Positions 11,080-22,923 of a stretch of DNA of 64,000 nucleotides are shown here, piece by piece. The stretch lies in the NCBI GenBank assembly GCA_905183005.1, contig CAJJDO010000034.1, positions 264,060 to 328,059 on the forward strand, given 5' to 3'. Position 1 is the stretch's first letter, and each line of letters opens with the position of its first letter. A program made the translations under genes and the position numbers. Below the pieces are notes generated by a model, which was given only the letters and a program-made list of their open reading frames with translations, was not told the origin of the DNA and did no database searches. The stretch is from Paramecium pentaurelia. Lineage: Eukaryota > Ciliophora > Oligohymenophorea > Peniculida > Parameciidae.

Positions 11080-13093
11080 TCAATATTTTTAAATTCCTAA
11101 ATTTTTTGTATACACCTATTACTCTATCCATTAAGCATCCTTATATGCTTGATTTTTTTGTTCTATTGTTCTCTCTAATTCTTTGTAAAGACTTTATATT
11201 CTCTTAGTTTTGAAATCATTTGGTTCTGTTTTCATAATATTTATTTTTTCTTATTTCTTTTTATTTTAAATTGGTTTCTAAATTAGAATTTATTAAGAAT
11301 TATCAATATTTTATTATGTTTATTATTATGGAATATTTGAATCTACTTTCAATAAGTGTTATTTGCACTAAAAAATCAATAAAATTATAAAATACTTATC
11401 GATCATCTTCCCATAATAAATGTTTTTTGACTCCTTCAATTTTTTTAAGTTATTTAATTACATTTTGTATTTCATTTTTAAGTTATTATTCTACATCTGG
11501 TTCATCATTATTAATTTTTTAAGCAATTAAAGTCAAATTAGGAGAATCTTAAGATTTAACATGAATTTCTTTTTTAATTTATTATCTAGGAGAAATAACT
11601 GGTGGTGGAGACTTAATTTATTTTGTTATATTTTAAGAATTTGATAAATCTTTATCTTTTTAACAACTTTTAGAATTACTAATTGATTAATTCATAGGTT
11701 GAAAACTCTTTGCACTTCCATTTTCTTAGAAATTTTGGCATTCATTAGTTAAATTAAGTGATTCTTATTGATTTGATTAGATTGGAGATTTATATAAAGA
11801 AGAAAACTTTTTTAATGTATGATATCTAGATGAGGATGGACTTATTGATATTTTAGGATTACTTGATATATTTTTAGAAAATTAATTGAAATCTTTAAAT
11901 CGATTTAACATTTTTAAAGGTGTTTGATTTGTAGTAGATTAAATTTATTATTTATCTTCTAATTAAATTTATGTACGTTCATCCAATATTTCTTCTGAAT
12001 CTTCTTAATTAAAATTACTACTTAATTTTGCTAACATATAAGTTTTTAATTGATCTTTGTTATTTTTTTGTGGAGTTCTTTATTGTAATTCATAGGTTTT
12101 ATTAATTTTTAAGATTTTATGGAATTTATCATAATAATCAATGACGAATTTTAGAATTTATTATAGTTTTTCTGTTACAGTTTATGGATCATCTATATTA
12201 ACATTTTGAGTATAATATTTCATTGCTTCTTTGATATTAGTTACATTTATTTTCTTTTTGAGAGTATTTTATTAGATATTTATGAGTATTTAATAAATTG
12301 ATTCATAATTCTTACAAAATAAACTTTAACTTGGTACCCATTCCCTTATTTATAAGAACAAATAATCTGTTGATATGGCTTTATCTAGACCTGCTACAAT
12401 ACAAAGTAAACCACATATACAATTATATAGTTATTAAGTTGGTTTAAGTATAAAGAAGAAATCCTAAAAGTAATTGAATATTATTACTTATATTTCTTTG
12501 TTTTGTATTGAATTTAGAGTAACGATGATATTTTAATGTAGTAATTCTGTATCTTGAATAAGCTTTTAGTAATCAGAAGTTTAGATTGAATTCTATGTAA
12601 TCTAAAGTTTTGTTCTTTCTATGAGTTCTTACATATATAAATTATATTATCATATTTAATAAAATCAACTAACTTGTATTCCTACTTTACACTCTTTTTT
12701 TCCTTAATTAATTAATTCAAATGGTTTTATTATATTACATGGTTATTTTAAAGGTATTTCATTAATACTGTGTTCTGTTTTACAAATTAATTTTCCCTCC
12801 CCTAATCCTAAGATCTCTTAATTAGTAACTCATACCACTTAGAAATTGTGTCTAAGTTCGAATTTTAATGATGTTTTAGCAGGTAATATAACTTTGAAAC
12901 TTACACGACCATTTTATTTCTTTACCAATTCAAAATTTGAACTCTATATTTCATATGCATTTTCAAAATAAGGAGATAATATAGACTATTTTATACTAGA
13001 TAATGGCCATTGTGGTAATGTAGGTTCATCAAATTAATATGGTTCTAATTATTTCATAAGAGAATTGAATATGCCATGATTTGGACTATACAT
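11080..13093 (-). CDS. C2-like domain protein with long low-complexity C-terminal part
   Basis: The preferred model is one gene of about 640 residues with introns of 21 nt (12815-12835), 42 nt (12628-12669) and 28 nt (11368-11395). Residues 60-135 look like a C2 beta-sandwich: VSFKVILPAKTSLKFELRHN, then ILGLGEGKLICK, then KKECKVGIQV. C2 domains bind membranes or proteins. A helical region with buried hydrophobics (CICGLLCIVAGLDKAI) follows, then a Ser/Pro/Gln-rich stretch with SPP and SPR motifs and a coiled-coil end. The 42-nt intron is long for this genome. If it is not used there are two genes, a C2 protein ending at 12665 and a second starting at ATG 12634. I do not recognise the second half. 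Confidence 0.6.
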
Positions 13094-13170
13094 ATTATTT
13101 ATAAATATAATATAAATATTTTGATCTATTCAATAATTATATTCATAAATAGAAATATATAGTGTTTAAA

Positions 13171-13917
13171 TCAATAATTTTGATTTCTTGGATATCTTTT
13201 CTTTAATTCTTCATAATCTATTTAGTAATTGTTTTCAATATGATATTTATTATAAACAGATTCAATAAATGACTTTTATTTCTATTCTCTTTCTCTAATC
13301 TTTTCTAATCTACTAAGTTCCTTCACTTCTACATTTCTTAAATGTTTCCCTTCTTTTGGAGGTTAACCAAGATAAATATCTAAATTGAGTGATTACTCAT
13401 AAATCAATAGTTATTAAAAGAACTCTATTTAAATTCAAATAATACAATGTCTAACTTATGCAAAAGGATTCTAAATTTTTACAATTTCCCAAGCTCTCTC
13501 AACTGTAAACCCATTTTTTTATAACATATATGCAATTACAAATACTGGACTTATTGTAACACAATCTTAACAATGTATTAAAACATTTCCATAAGAGATT
13601 CCATTTTCAATAAACATGTAGGAATCATAAAAAGCTTTAAATAAATCACCACAATTTTCTATATCAATAGGAATAACCTTATGAAATAAGATTTATTCGC
13701 TTCCTTAGAATTTAACTGAGCATTTCTATTATACAGTCAATACACATTTAATATTATATCGAAGATGTAATTTAGTATCTGTTGCAGCATATATATTGCC
13801 AATGTAGATTCCACTTCTTCCTTCTTTTGGTAATATGATTGCATGAATGTTATCATCAGGATAAGTATCCCAATAAGTTGAACCATAAAATTTCTGTTAT
13901 TCAAGTAAGGATAACAT
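13171..13917 (-). CDS. Dual-specificity phosphatase fold with degenerate active site
   Basis: The frame gives 241 residues with one 21-nt intron at 13425-13445. The order of elements is that of a dual-specificity phosphatase: GIYIGNIYAATDTKLH, YNIKCVLTV, a VIPIDIENCGDLFKAF segment, the P-loop region GNVLIHCQDCVTISPV, then RAWEIVKIQNPFAQVRHQFF and QQLLIYE. The P-loop keeps Cys but where HCX5R enzymes carry the catalytic Arg this protein has Ile (CQDCVTI), and the loop glycines are gone. A catalytically dead phosphoprotein-binding role is inferred, as for STYX-type pseudophosphatases. The C-terminal 60 residues are charged and helical. Its start codon lies 15 bp from that of the divergent plus-strand gene, so they must share regulatory DNA. 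Confidence 0.85.
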
Positions 13918-13932
13918 TATTTTATAAAATTT

Positions 13933-14631
13933 ATGAATAATAATCATTATTATCGTCCAACATTAACAGGTAATAAGAATAGAAGAAGAGTCCAAGAAAC
14001 TAATTTTGCTGCTATATTAAAAATGCACTCAAACAAAAATGCTAATTTAAAAAGTTCTTTGCTCTTTCATAGTAACTATAACAAAATAGCTAAATATATT
14101 AGATCCTAAAGATATTGATACATAGTTTAATTTAATTAATAGATCAATTGATGTACCTCGTTTAAAAGACAGATCAGCTTCAAAATAAAGGGTCAAAACT
14201 GAAATAGTTAAACCAAATATAGATGGTCAATTTTAAAATCAAAAAATTGATTATACTACAGCATATTTTCCAAGATTGAAAGAACGTATAGCTTAATCAT
14301 AAAAAAAAATATTTTAACAAGTAATTAAAAATATAAATAGAAAGCCCAAAATGATGAAATTGAAGATTCTCCAATACAAGATTTACAGAAGTCACTTGAT
14401 TACTCAAATTAAGCATATAAGATAAGAAATCTTACTCCAATATAATAAAGAACTTTAGATATACCAAAATTTCAAAGTAAATCAGATCATTTGAATTAAG
14501 AAGAAATTATGCAATTCTCTTTTGGACTTCAATATAATAGGTAGAGTATTGAGAAATAAAAACCAAGATTTCCAAAAGATATTTTTCTTGGGGATGTTAG
14601 AAAAGTAAAAAGAATTTTTTAATAATAATGA
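13933..14631 (+). CDS. Basic protein of unknown function
   Basis: The model gives 215 residues after removing introns of 31 nt (14072-14102) and 20 nt (14321-14340), ending in three Gln codons before TGA. The chain is basic and rich in R, K, N and Q with few hydrophobic clusters, so it is probably largely disordered. Short motifs such as NRRRVQETNFAAILKMHSN and FPRLKERI could be docking sites. No family was recognised. It is transcribed divergently from the pseudophosphatase with only 15 bp between ATGs, and ends about 25 bp from the stop of the Kelch gene on the other strand. Confidence 0.7.
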
Positions 14632-14655
14632 ATTATGTAAAATCTTAATAATCAT

Positions 14656-16366
14656 TCATTATATTTGTATAATATTCTTTACTTGTAAAGTATCAGCATT
14701 TATTTGTATAAATTCAATTTTTTTTTCTTCTGAATTAAATAAATAAATCTATTATTTAAAGATCTAAAAAATGATATATAAATATTTTACTATTGGCTAT
14801 GTGCAGTTTACATTTAATATTTTTTAAATATTATTATAATTATTTTTTTATACTGTTTTTAAGAGGATGTTGATCAACTAAGAACCACATTCATTACCAA
14901 ATTGATTTTATCCACCCATTACTAATATTTCTTAATTAGAAATTGGTAAAGCATAACCAAGTAATTGAGGAACATAGGACTAATTAATATGAGTAATAAA
15001 TACTAATTAATTAATCAATTCGAAAGATTCAACAAATTTCATAAGTATGGAATCATATATCTCAATTAATCCATTTGCAACATATTAATTCATCATTCCA
15101 CCAATTAAATAAATTTTATGATCTAATAGACAACATTATCCTTATATTCTTGGATATTTCATTGATTCAATCTATTCCCATTTATCATATTCTATTGAAT
15201 ATCTACATAAAATTATAGTATACATGAATCCTTTTTTGCTGCCTAATTATAAATTCTCCAATTACACATAACCACCCCAATAATATATTGATTTACCATA
15301 TTTAAGTGCTTATCCTCCATAAGATTTATATGGTAAATCTTATAATTTTTATAATTTATTATTGACTTTATCATATTTATTAAATAAATCAGTTATTATT
15401 TTTGATGAAGTCTCAGAATCTTGAAATACTTAACCTATAAAATATAAATATTAATTTGTATTAATGATTGTAACATAATCTAATTTAGATTAATTTTAAG
15501 AAAGTATTAACTATTATTCTAATACTTTATCTATTTCATCTATATTAGATGAATAAAGTATATTATTTCTAAATGAATAAATAGTATTTTGTATTTCTTA
15601 TAATTTAAATTTATTAGCTTTATTTTTTAAAGTTACTAAATTCTTTTTTTATTATTTGAATCCACTAAAGTAATTAGGAATAATTTTAAATTCATCTTAA
15701 AATAAAAATATATAAAATACCTTTAAATTTCAAAGATATCAATTTTTATAATGAATCTTTAATATCATACAATGATTTATTATTAATTTAGAGAGTAATA
15801 TCTTTAGGTAAGTTATTCTTAATTAAATTAAATTCTTCATTTATAATATTTTATCTATTAAATACTTCTTATAATTAAGATTCATCATAATTATGTAATT
15901 CATTTCTCAGATTAAATATTAATCTTTTAAGTGGCTACAATGATATTTATAATAAATCATCTGTAATAACTTAATATTATTAGATTAGATTAATGAAATA
16001 TTTATCAATCACCTATGAAATAACTTTTTTTATTGATTTGATCTTTTAGATTGATTTTTAATAAGTTGTTGAATCAAAGATTTTCAAATTGTTAATTTAT
16101 ACATTTAATTATTCTAAGTCTTTATCAACTTAAGCTATCTTTGGACATCTATGTGGAGTTAATATAAGATTGAGTTATTCTATCAATAATTATTTTTAAT
16201 CTTCCTCTTATTAACTCTCAAGATTTAATTCTATTTTTTGCTTCTTCTATGTAAAAATGAGATCTGAATCATAATTAGAATGAAATGATATTTATTTTTC
16301 ATCAAGACTTAAATCTTCTGATAAGAAACTGGCATCATTGAAACTCGAATTATTTTAATTATTCAT
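14656..16366 (-). CDS. Kelch-repeat protein with coiled-coil N-terminal half
   Basis: One 25-nt intron (15696-15720) leaves an open frame of 561 residues. The first 280 are charged, heptad-like helices (ISKAI/VDKDLEQL-type text), predicting a coiled coil. Kelch-like blades start near residue 360: KSYGGQALKYGKSIYYWGGY, DKWEQIESMKYPRIQGQCCL followed by LDHKIYLIGG, and ISNQEILVMGGQNQFG. Each shows the Kelch double-Gly with downstream aromatic residues, typical of a beta-propeller that binds partner proteins. The last 90 residues are less regular; an extra in-frame intron may be hidden there. The start ATG is only 13 bp beyond the stop of the next upstream gene on the same strand, a strikingly short spacer. 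Confidence 0.8.
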
Positions 16367-16379
16367 TTTAATTAATGTA

Positions 16380-17660
16380 TCAATGAATAGTAACTACACT
16401 ACCAGACTCCATTGGATTATTAACTTAAGACAAATTCTCTGGAATTTATGACTCCTCTTAACGAATTAAACTTTCATCAACAGATTTACTTCCTCTTTTT
16501 TGATTCTCAATACTATCTTATTGTTCTTTTGCAGTAGTTCCAAAAGGATTAGGATTTTACACATTAGCCCAAGAATGTAACATACCTTAATTATGTTATG
16601 ATGCTCCAAATTAACTAGTTCCCAATTTTTCTAATTGTTATCCTTGTTTCTCACTTTCATTAACTTAAATAAACATACATTCCAAAATTTGGAGCCTAAG
16701 AATTACTTTGACTAGCTTCCATTGGATTAACAACTGAACTTAGACTTTTTACTGAATGTCTAACACCTTATTTCAATGGTTATTAATTTTAGATGCCTGC
16801 ACTATCTAATTTAATTAATTTAATATGATTACACATATTATTATGTTAATTATTCTTTTCAATAAGTTCTTAATATTTAATAGCTTCTTTAAAATAACGC
16901 ACCTCTTAATAAATCACAAATAAGAATGATATGAAGTTAATTGGTGCAACATATTTCTAAAATTAAAATATGAAACTCAAACACTAACATTCTTCTTCAA
17001 TTATACCATTTGTCTTTATAAAAACCAAAACATATTAAACAATATGAACTAAAAATAACACTGTCAAAAGCAAACTAATTTTTATATAAATACAATTACT
17101 CAGCAAAGTTTCTTAATTCTTTTTAAGATCTATTTTAATTAAACAGAATCAAAGTGAATATTAGATTAAAAATAGAAGTTAGAACATTTGTTAGTAAAAG
17201 TGATAAAAGAACCATTGAGTATTTGTTTTAGCATTCATAATTGTCTCCATGAGATAAAATCATCATACCAATTATACATGAAGTAAAACAATTAACTGAT
17301 CTATTCGTTAATTCAAGTGGAAATATTTTGATTATTAATATTTCAATTTCCTATCATTTATAATATTAATTAACATACTTTCCCTAACAATATCATGATA
17401 TATGTTTTTATATACATTTAAAGTAAATGATCTTACTCTTTTTTTTAAATAAAGTAATTGAGTGAATATACAAGTAGAGTAATAAACATAAATACATTCA
17501 TTGTATATATTAGGAAATATTCCACTTTAGGAAATTCTCTCTTGAAACAAAGTAAAAATATTGCTGCAACACAATTAAATAAAAACATTATGATTGTTAA
17601 ATACAAGGTAATTGACATAAAAAATGTATCGTTTTCTTAAACTCTTAAAAGTGCATTCAT
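16380..17660 (-). CDS. Multipass membrane protein with cytosolic-type Q/S-rich tail
   Basis: Removing introns at 17351-17378, 17075-17099 and 16654-16678 gives 400 residues. At least six hydrophobic segments occupy residues 15-250, for example SITLYLTIIMFLFNCVAAIF, FLIYTMNVFMFITLLVY, MVLLSLLLTNVLTSIFNLIF, LLLTVLFLVHIVQYVLVFI and INFISFLFVIY. The remaining 150 residues are hydrophilic and rich in Q, S and N with a repeated NPMES/NPMEA motif near residues 310 and 390. The 6-7 helix layout could suit a receptor-like or transporter-like protein, but I see no diagnostic residues, so no function is assigned. The gene is the upstream neighbour of the Kelch gene. Confidence 0.75.
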
Positions 17661-17905
17661 TATGAAAATTATAAATGCTTATTTAGTATGTTATCCAAAT
17701 ATATTAACTAGTTTGTTTTATTGTATTTTTTATTCCTCATTTAGATTTATCATCTCTTTAACTTAAATTAAAATAACTATAATTTCTTATAAACAATCAA
17801 TAATTTAAAATAGATATCACATTGTCTATACTCTTTTTATTATTATATATATATAGTTATAAATATTTATCAACATAACAATAGTTATTATATTATTTAA
17901 TTAAA
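17661..17905. other. Short spacer between two minus-strand genes
   Basis: About 245 bp of very AT-rich DNA. It should contain the promoter of the membrane-protein gene and the 3' end of the RING gene. No other signal was seen. Confidence 0.5.
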
Positions 17906-18177
17906 TCAACAATTCATTGATAATTATCTTGTTTGTACATCATACCCTCTACATAAAGGACATTTATTATTTATATCTAACAATCCAACACATGTTGAAT
18001 GAAGACGATGCTTATTTAAACAAGTAATTATTATAATTTCATCTTAATCTACCAATTTATTCATACATATTGCACATTCATTATTATTCTCTATAATATA
18101 GAATAAACAATAAGATTACCTTCATTAGTTTCTTATAAACTTAATGTAGAATCCTTGAACTAATCATTGATTTTCAT
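17906..18177 (-). CDS. Small RING-H2 zinc-finger protein (putative E3 ligase)
   Basis: The frame gives 80 residues after removing a 29-nt intron at 18091-18119. Nearly the whole protein is one RING-H2 domain: ECAICMNKLVDQDEIIIITC, then LNKHRLHSTC and a closing CPLCRG pair. Spacing is C-x2-C, then C-x3-H-x2-H-x2-C, then C-x2-C, that is the eight zinc ligands in RING-H2 order. Such minimal RING proteins recruit E2 enzymes for ubiquitin transfer. No membrane segment or substrate-binding domain is present, so it may act as a subunit. The N-terminal 20 residues are polar. Confidence 0.88.
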
Positions 18178-18465
18178 TTTTTCTTTTCTTTTAATACAAT
18201 AATTATTTAAACAGTCATAAAAATTAATAGGGAGTAATATAAAAAATAGAAATACTTTAATGTAAAAATTAAAATATTATATTATTCCAAGAAATACAAC
18301 CTTTCATTTACTAATAATATTACCCAAAATAAATATATTCTGTAAAAGGTATATATTTCCAAGACCTAATTGGAATTAACGCAATGGAAATAGAATATCA
18401 ACCCCCATAGTAATATAAATTAGAATAAAATAAAGCATCCTTTTCCTAATAAATATAGGAACTTT
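18178..18465. other. Spacer with no supported gene
   Basis: About 290 bp. A plus-strand frame opening at ATG 18385 runs over the neighbouring minus-strand gene and is best explained as its shadow. Confidence 0.5.
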
Positions 18466-19081
18466 TCAGTTTATAAGATTATTTTCTTATATAAATAGAA
18501 TATTAACTTTGATTTCTTTTGCAATAAGAACTTTTATTGATTATTCAATTCGCCCCTCTACCATATATCGTTATAACATTCCCTAATTCAATATTTCAAC
18601 TTAATCTTTAATATAAGACTATTTTTCCTCGTAACTATAAGTTTCAGGAATTTTTATCAAGATTAATTGCCCAATTTTTTCAGCCACCTAAATACACAAG
18701 ATTTCATTATCAATCTTCTTTAATAATTGATTGCAATAAATAAATTCAAATAGACTATGAATACCTAAATTTGAATAAAATAGATACATGATATATAAAT
18801 CCAAATTTCCAAATATGCATCATCAAAAATTTTATTGTAATTCTTTTGTAGTATTTAATCCCTATAAAGAGTTACTTTTAAAATAATCTATTATAATTAA
18901 TTGTTTATACTAAAGTTAATGCAGCTATAAATTTAAGAACTGTATGAATTGCTAATAACTAATGATGCTGTTATAAGAATTCTTTTCCAATTTAAAATAA
19001 TACAGTTGGTTATTTATGATGATCCAAATTCTCTTTTATCATAAATTCATCTAATTATTTTAATCCTATTTTTACCATCAT
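18466..19081 (-). CDS. Helical protein of unknown function
   Basis: Two 23-nt introns (18888-18910 and 18765-18787) restore a frame of 189 residues. The chain is alpha-helical in character with alternating charged and hydrophobic residues, for example IGKEFLQQHHQLLAIHTVLK and YKDAYLEIWIYI-like text, and shows no signal peptide. ATG 19081 is the first start after which the sequence looks coding; the open frame extends about 20 codons further upstream without an ATG, so an additional 5' exon is possible. I recognise no family. The composition is typical of genuine Paramecium coding sequence. Confidence 0.6.
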
Positions 19082-19338
19082 CTTAATTATGTTATTTAAG
19101 TAGATCTTATTGAATTTAATCTTGCATTTTTGAATTAATAATTAAATATGTCTTTATATAAATAATGTCAATAATAATAATAATTAGTAAATCTTTTATC
19201 AAAATTGATATAAAATCTTTAAGTATTTGTAAAGATTTAAAAGTTCTGAAAATTAATGATATAATAAATTAGTTTTTATGATTGTAAAATTTTGATGAAT
19301 AAATTATATATATAAATATTTATTTGTTAAACATACTT
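19082..19338. other. Divergent intergenic region
   Basis: About 250 bp lie between the starts of the helical protein and the coiled-coil protein. The region is TA-rich (several TATATA runs near 19300-19330) and should hold both promoters. Confidence 0.5.
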
Positions 19339-21836
19339 ATGGATTAAAGTTAATAATACTTAATTGAAGTTCTTGCTAGAAAAGTAACATTAGAATTATT
19401 GAATCCTCTTTAGAATAGGTAAAAGATTAAGTTTATTTAGAATCTTAAATTTGTAACAAGATTATACCAATATTGATACAGTAATCAGCAAACATACTTA
19501 AGCCATTTCAATTATTAATTAATAATAATAGTAAAGATAGTTGTAGGATTCAATGTACTTAAAAAACATTAATGAACTACATTAAACAATAAATTCTTTG
19601 GTATCACTTTAAAATAATTAAGGAAGAAAAACAAACTTTAGCAATTTAAACTTAAAATTAAACATTTACTAATCTTATGGATAGAATAGAACATTACAGT
19701 CAATAATTGAATGAAAGATCAGAAAAACTAAAAGAGTTACAATAATAATATTAATAGTTGAAAGGAGATTAAGCTTTTGTTCATTAGACTTATATTACAA
19801 ATATTGATAATATATAAAAGAGAGTTAATTAATTGATTGTTTCTTCAAGAGAGGAGACTGATGGGAATAGATTCTCTGTAGAAAAAATAGATTCTAAAAT
19901 GTAAGATATGACAGAAAAATTAAATAAAATATCAGAAAAGGCTGATTAATATTAATAAACTTTTTAGTAATAAAAAGATCTAAGTATTTAAGTATAAGAA
20001 ATGGTTGAATAATTAGAATTATTTAAAGATTAAACTATACATAAAGAGGATTATGAAAAATCTGTTAAATAATAGAATGATCAGATAAAAAGTGAATTAA
20101 ATACTATTTAATTTAAATACCAATAAATATTGAGTTAAAATAATAGAAATATAACATAAATGTAATAATAAATTGATAGCTTTTAATATTAAAGGGAGGA
20201 TAATTAAAGATAATTTTAAACTTGTTTTGGATAAATTAGAGATTTAAGAGTAGAATTTGAAGCTAAAAATTAAGAAGTATTAAAATCTATAAATAATTTA
20301 AAATCATAATTTGAATAAAGATATGAGGATTGGAGTGAAACATTTCATATTGTTTAAAAAGCAGTTGAATAATTTAAATTTGATTTTGCTAGTATGAAGT
20401 AGAATTATAAAAAGAATCTATTGAAATATGAAGAAATATTTGAATAATATAAAGAAAAATGTGATAATGATATTATGTCAATGTTAAATAGAAACACAAA
20501 TATATAAAAATAATATTTAGATGAATAAATATAAATAATGGATAATCATTTTATGGAAGAATTATAATCTTTATAAAATTAATTAGTTCCTAATATTATA
20601 TAAAATATTACATCACTTGATAATGAAGGAAAATAAAATTAATTAAATTAAAAATATATCAAATAAGATGTTGATGATATTTAATCTAAATAAAATAAAC
20701 TTTAAGTTCCATAAAATTACAATCCTTAAAGAAAAAGTAAAGTTCTTAAAGATAAAATAGAAACTGAATCACCATTAGGAATTAATATAACTAGTGTTTA
20801 TGTTTCAGCTAATAATAAATCAATTAGATCAAATAGTAGAGTTGATGGTTAAATTGAATATTAATCATATCAAAAGAAGTAATCAGTATCAAAAGTTATT
20901 GATAATTTAGAATTAATAGAAGTAAAATAATAGATAGAAAAAGTACTTGAATCTTAAAAAAATTGTTAAATTCAATATTAATAATTAGATAAAGATTTCA
21001 AATAATTAAATGATAAAGTTAAAAAATAACATGAAAGATTAGAATTCTTTTTCTTATAAACTAAAACTTAATTAAATAAATACAATTCTAAAATTGATAC
21101 TATTTAAAATGATACTAAATAAGTATAACCAGATAAAGAATTTGTAGATTTAAATTATATTAAAAGAGATATTGAATCATTATAAGGTTAAATTACTAAA
21201 ATGAAATCTGATATTTAAAATGATGCTACATTTGCATAATAATAAATTAAAAATCTTTAAAAAATTAGAGATTAAATTTTACCAAAGTAATTAGAATAAT
21301 AAACTAAAATGGATTAATTAGATGAATGTTAGAAATTGATGATTATTTTATAACTATAAAATGAATTAGTATAAATTAGTCATGAAGATGGTTTATATAG
21401 AGTAGATTAAAATCTTAATAATTTACATTTTGAATTTCAACCAGGATTAAAAGATGAAAATACTCATATTACATATAGATAATAAAGAATATCTAAAGTA
21501 GATTTTATATTGAATTAAATATTACCAATAAAAAAGATTAGTTTATCTACTAGCAGAATAGATTAATCTTTAAATTTATCATAATCATAAACACTAAGAA
21601 AATAATAAACAAATAGAAATTTAAATAAAAATAGTAAAACAAATAATTCTGTAATAGTAGGTAAGAATTCTAAATTAAATGAATCAACTAGATTAACCAT
21701 GAGAAATACAATGACTGTAGAAATGAGTCAAAAATATATGAATAGAAGTTAAAGATAAAAAGATACATTTAATTAAGCTAGAATATCATTATCAAATTAG
21801 AAATTAAACTATACTTTAACTGATGAAACAATTTGA
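19339..21836 (+). CDS. Long coiled-coil protein
   Basis: Introns at 19419-19440 and 19601-19622 give 817 residues. From residue 20 to about 650 the sequence is almost continuous heptad-type coiled coil with very high Q, K, E, N and I, for example NLMDRIEHYSQQLNERSEKL and EEIFEQYKEKCDNDIMSML. Short non-coiled interruptions occur near residues 430-470. The C-terminal 130 residues change to a Ser/Asn/Thr/Arg-rich tail with RLTMRNTMTVEMSQKYMNRS. Such architecture is common in cytoskeletal, basal-body and cortical scaffold proteins, which fits the neighbourhood but is inference. Gln is written mostly as TAA, giving dozens of in-frame TAA codons. Confidence 0.82.
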
Positions 21837-21896
21837 TCTATTATTTAAAAAGATGTTTCTAATTATATATAATAAATTAAATACTTAATATAATTA

Positions 21897-22880
21897 ATGA
21901 TAATTTTCATTTTATTCACCACTATACTATGCTATAGACCAATTCCTTAGAATTAGTATATAATTTTGTCAACTTCCAAATTTTGGTTCAATTATAGACA
22001 AGCCATAAACTCTCTATTAATCTATTAATAATTAAAAGATTGGAATATAAATGATGATCAAATTTCATTAATGATTCCTGAAGATACAGCTTGTAATAGA
22101 AAGAATAATGTCCCTGGAGTGGCTTGTGCATATGATGGATAAAGAGAGCCAAATTTACATAAAAATGTAAATTGGGACTTTAAAAGAAATGATGTTAATA
22201 TTAAATATTGGATAGATGTTATGCGTAATAAATATAATAGATATGTAAATTAAATCATAATATATTAAGACTCCTTAATCAAGAAGATTAACATTATCAA
22301 AAGAATAAAAACTATTAATGTTTATGAATGGACATGGTGGAGATGGATATACAAAAATGTAGGATACAACTTATTTATTGGATTTTGAAATGGAAAAAAT
22401 AACTAAAGAAATGGAATTTTTAGAAATTTATTAAGAAGCATTTATGATATCTGATTCATGTGGGGCAATCACTTTATTTGAAACAGTGAAAGCCAAAAAT
22501 ATGATATTATTAGGATCAAGTTCATTGGGAGAAAAAGCATATTCTCATGGTAGATGTTCAATTTTATCTATTCCTAAAACAGATAAATTTTCATTAACTA
22601 CTCATTATTGGTTAAAAAATGAATTAGATAAAAAACCAAATTTAACATTACTTGATTAAATGAAAAAATATGATTATGCATATCATAAAGCCAATTCAAA
22701 ATTGATTATTAATATAGAAAATAAAGAAGCTAAAGATGTAAAAATTAAAATATATAAATTATTTAGATTAAAGCAGCTGATTATTGGAAACCAAAACAAC
22801 CAATTTTAAATTAGATTATTTTAAAAAATGATTAAGATATTTTGGCTTAATATGAGTTTTTAGAGTTAATGAAATCATGA
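21897..22880 (+). CDS. GPI8: GPI-anchor transamidase catalytic subunit (GPI8 / PIG-K)
   Basis: Introns at 22245-22269 and 22738-22766 give 309 residues. The N-terminus (IIFILFTTILCYRPIP) is a signal peptide. The mature part follows GPI8 closely: VLxCTSRFWFNYRH appears as ILSTSKFWFNYRQA, then DDQISLMIPEDTACN, RRLTLSKEQKLLMF and MNGHGGDGYTKMQD. The catalytic pair of peptidase family C13 is present, His in GHGG and Cys in ISDSCGA. The enzyme sits in the ER lumen and transfers proteins to GPI anchors. That pathway matters in Paramecium because its surface antigens are GPI-anchored. No C-terminal membrane helix is seen, unlike human PIG-K but as in several protists. Confidence 0.93.
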
Positions 22881-22923
22881 TTTTGGATAATCATTTTTTA
22901 TTATTTTATGTGCAATTATATTT

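Noticed and set aside
12830..12832. In-frame TGA inside the C2-like gene, first taken for a nonsense mutation
   Set aside because: A 21-nt GTA..AG intron at 12815-12835 removes it and restores the C2 pattern.
17458..17640. Plus-strand open frame of 60 codons
   Set aside because: It overlaps the first exon of the membrane protein on the minus strand, which has coherent hydrophobic helices and introns.
18385..18720. Plus-strand frame starting MEIEYQPP
   Set aside because: It needs forced splicing and is antisense to the 189-residue minus-strand gene, which has two clean introns.
22444..22659. Stand-alone 71-codon open frame
   Set aside because: It is the middle of GPI8 read with the standard code between Gln-coding TAA codons.
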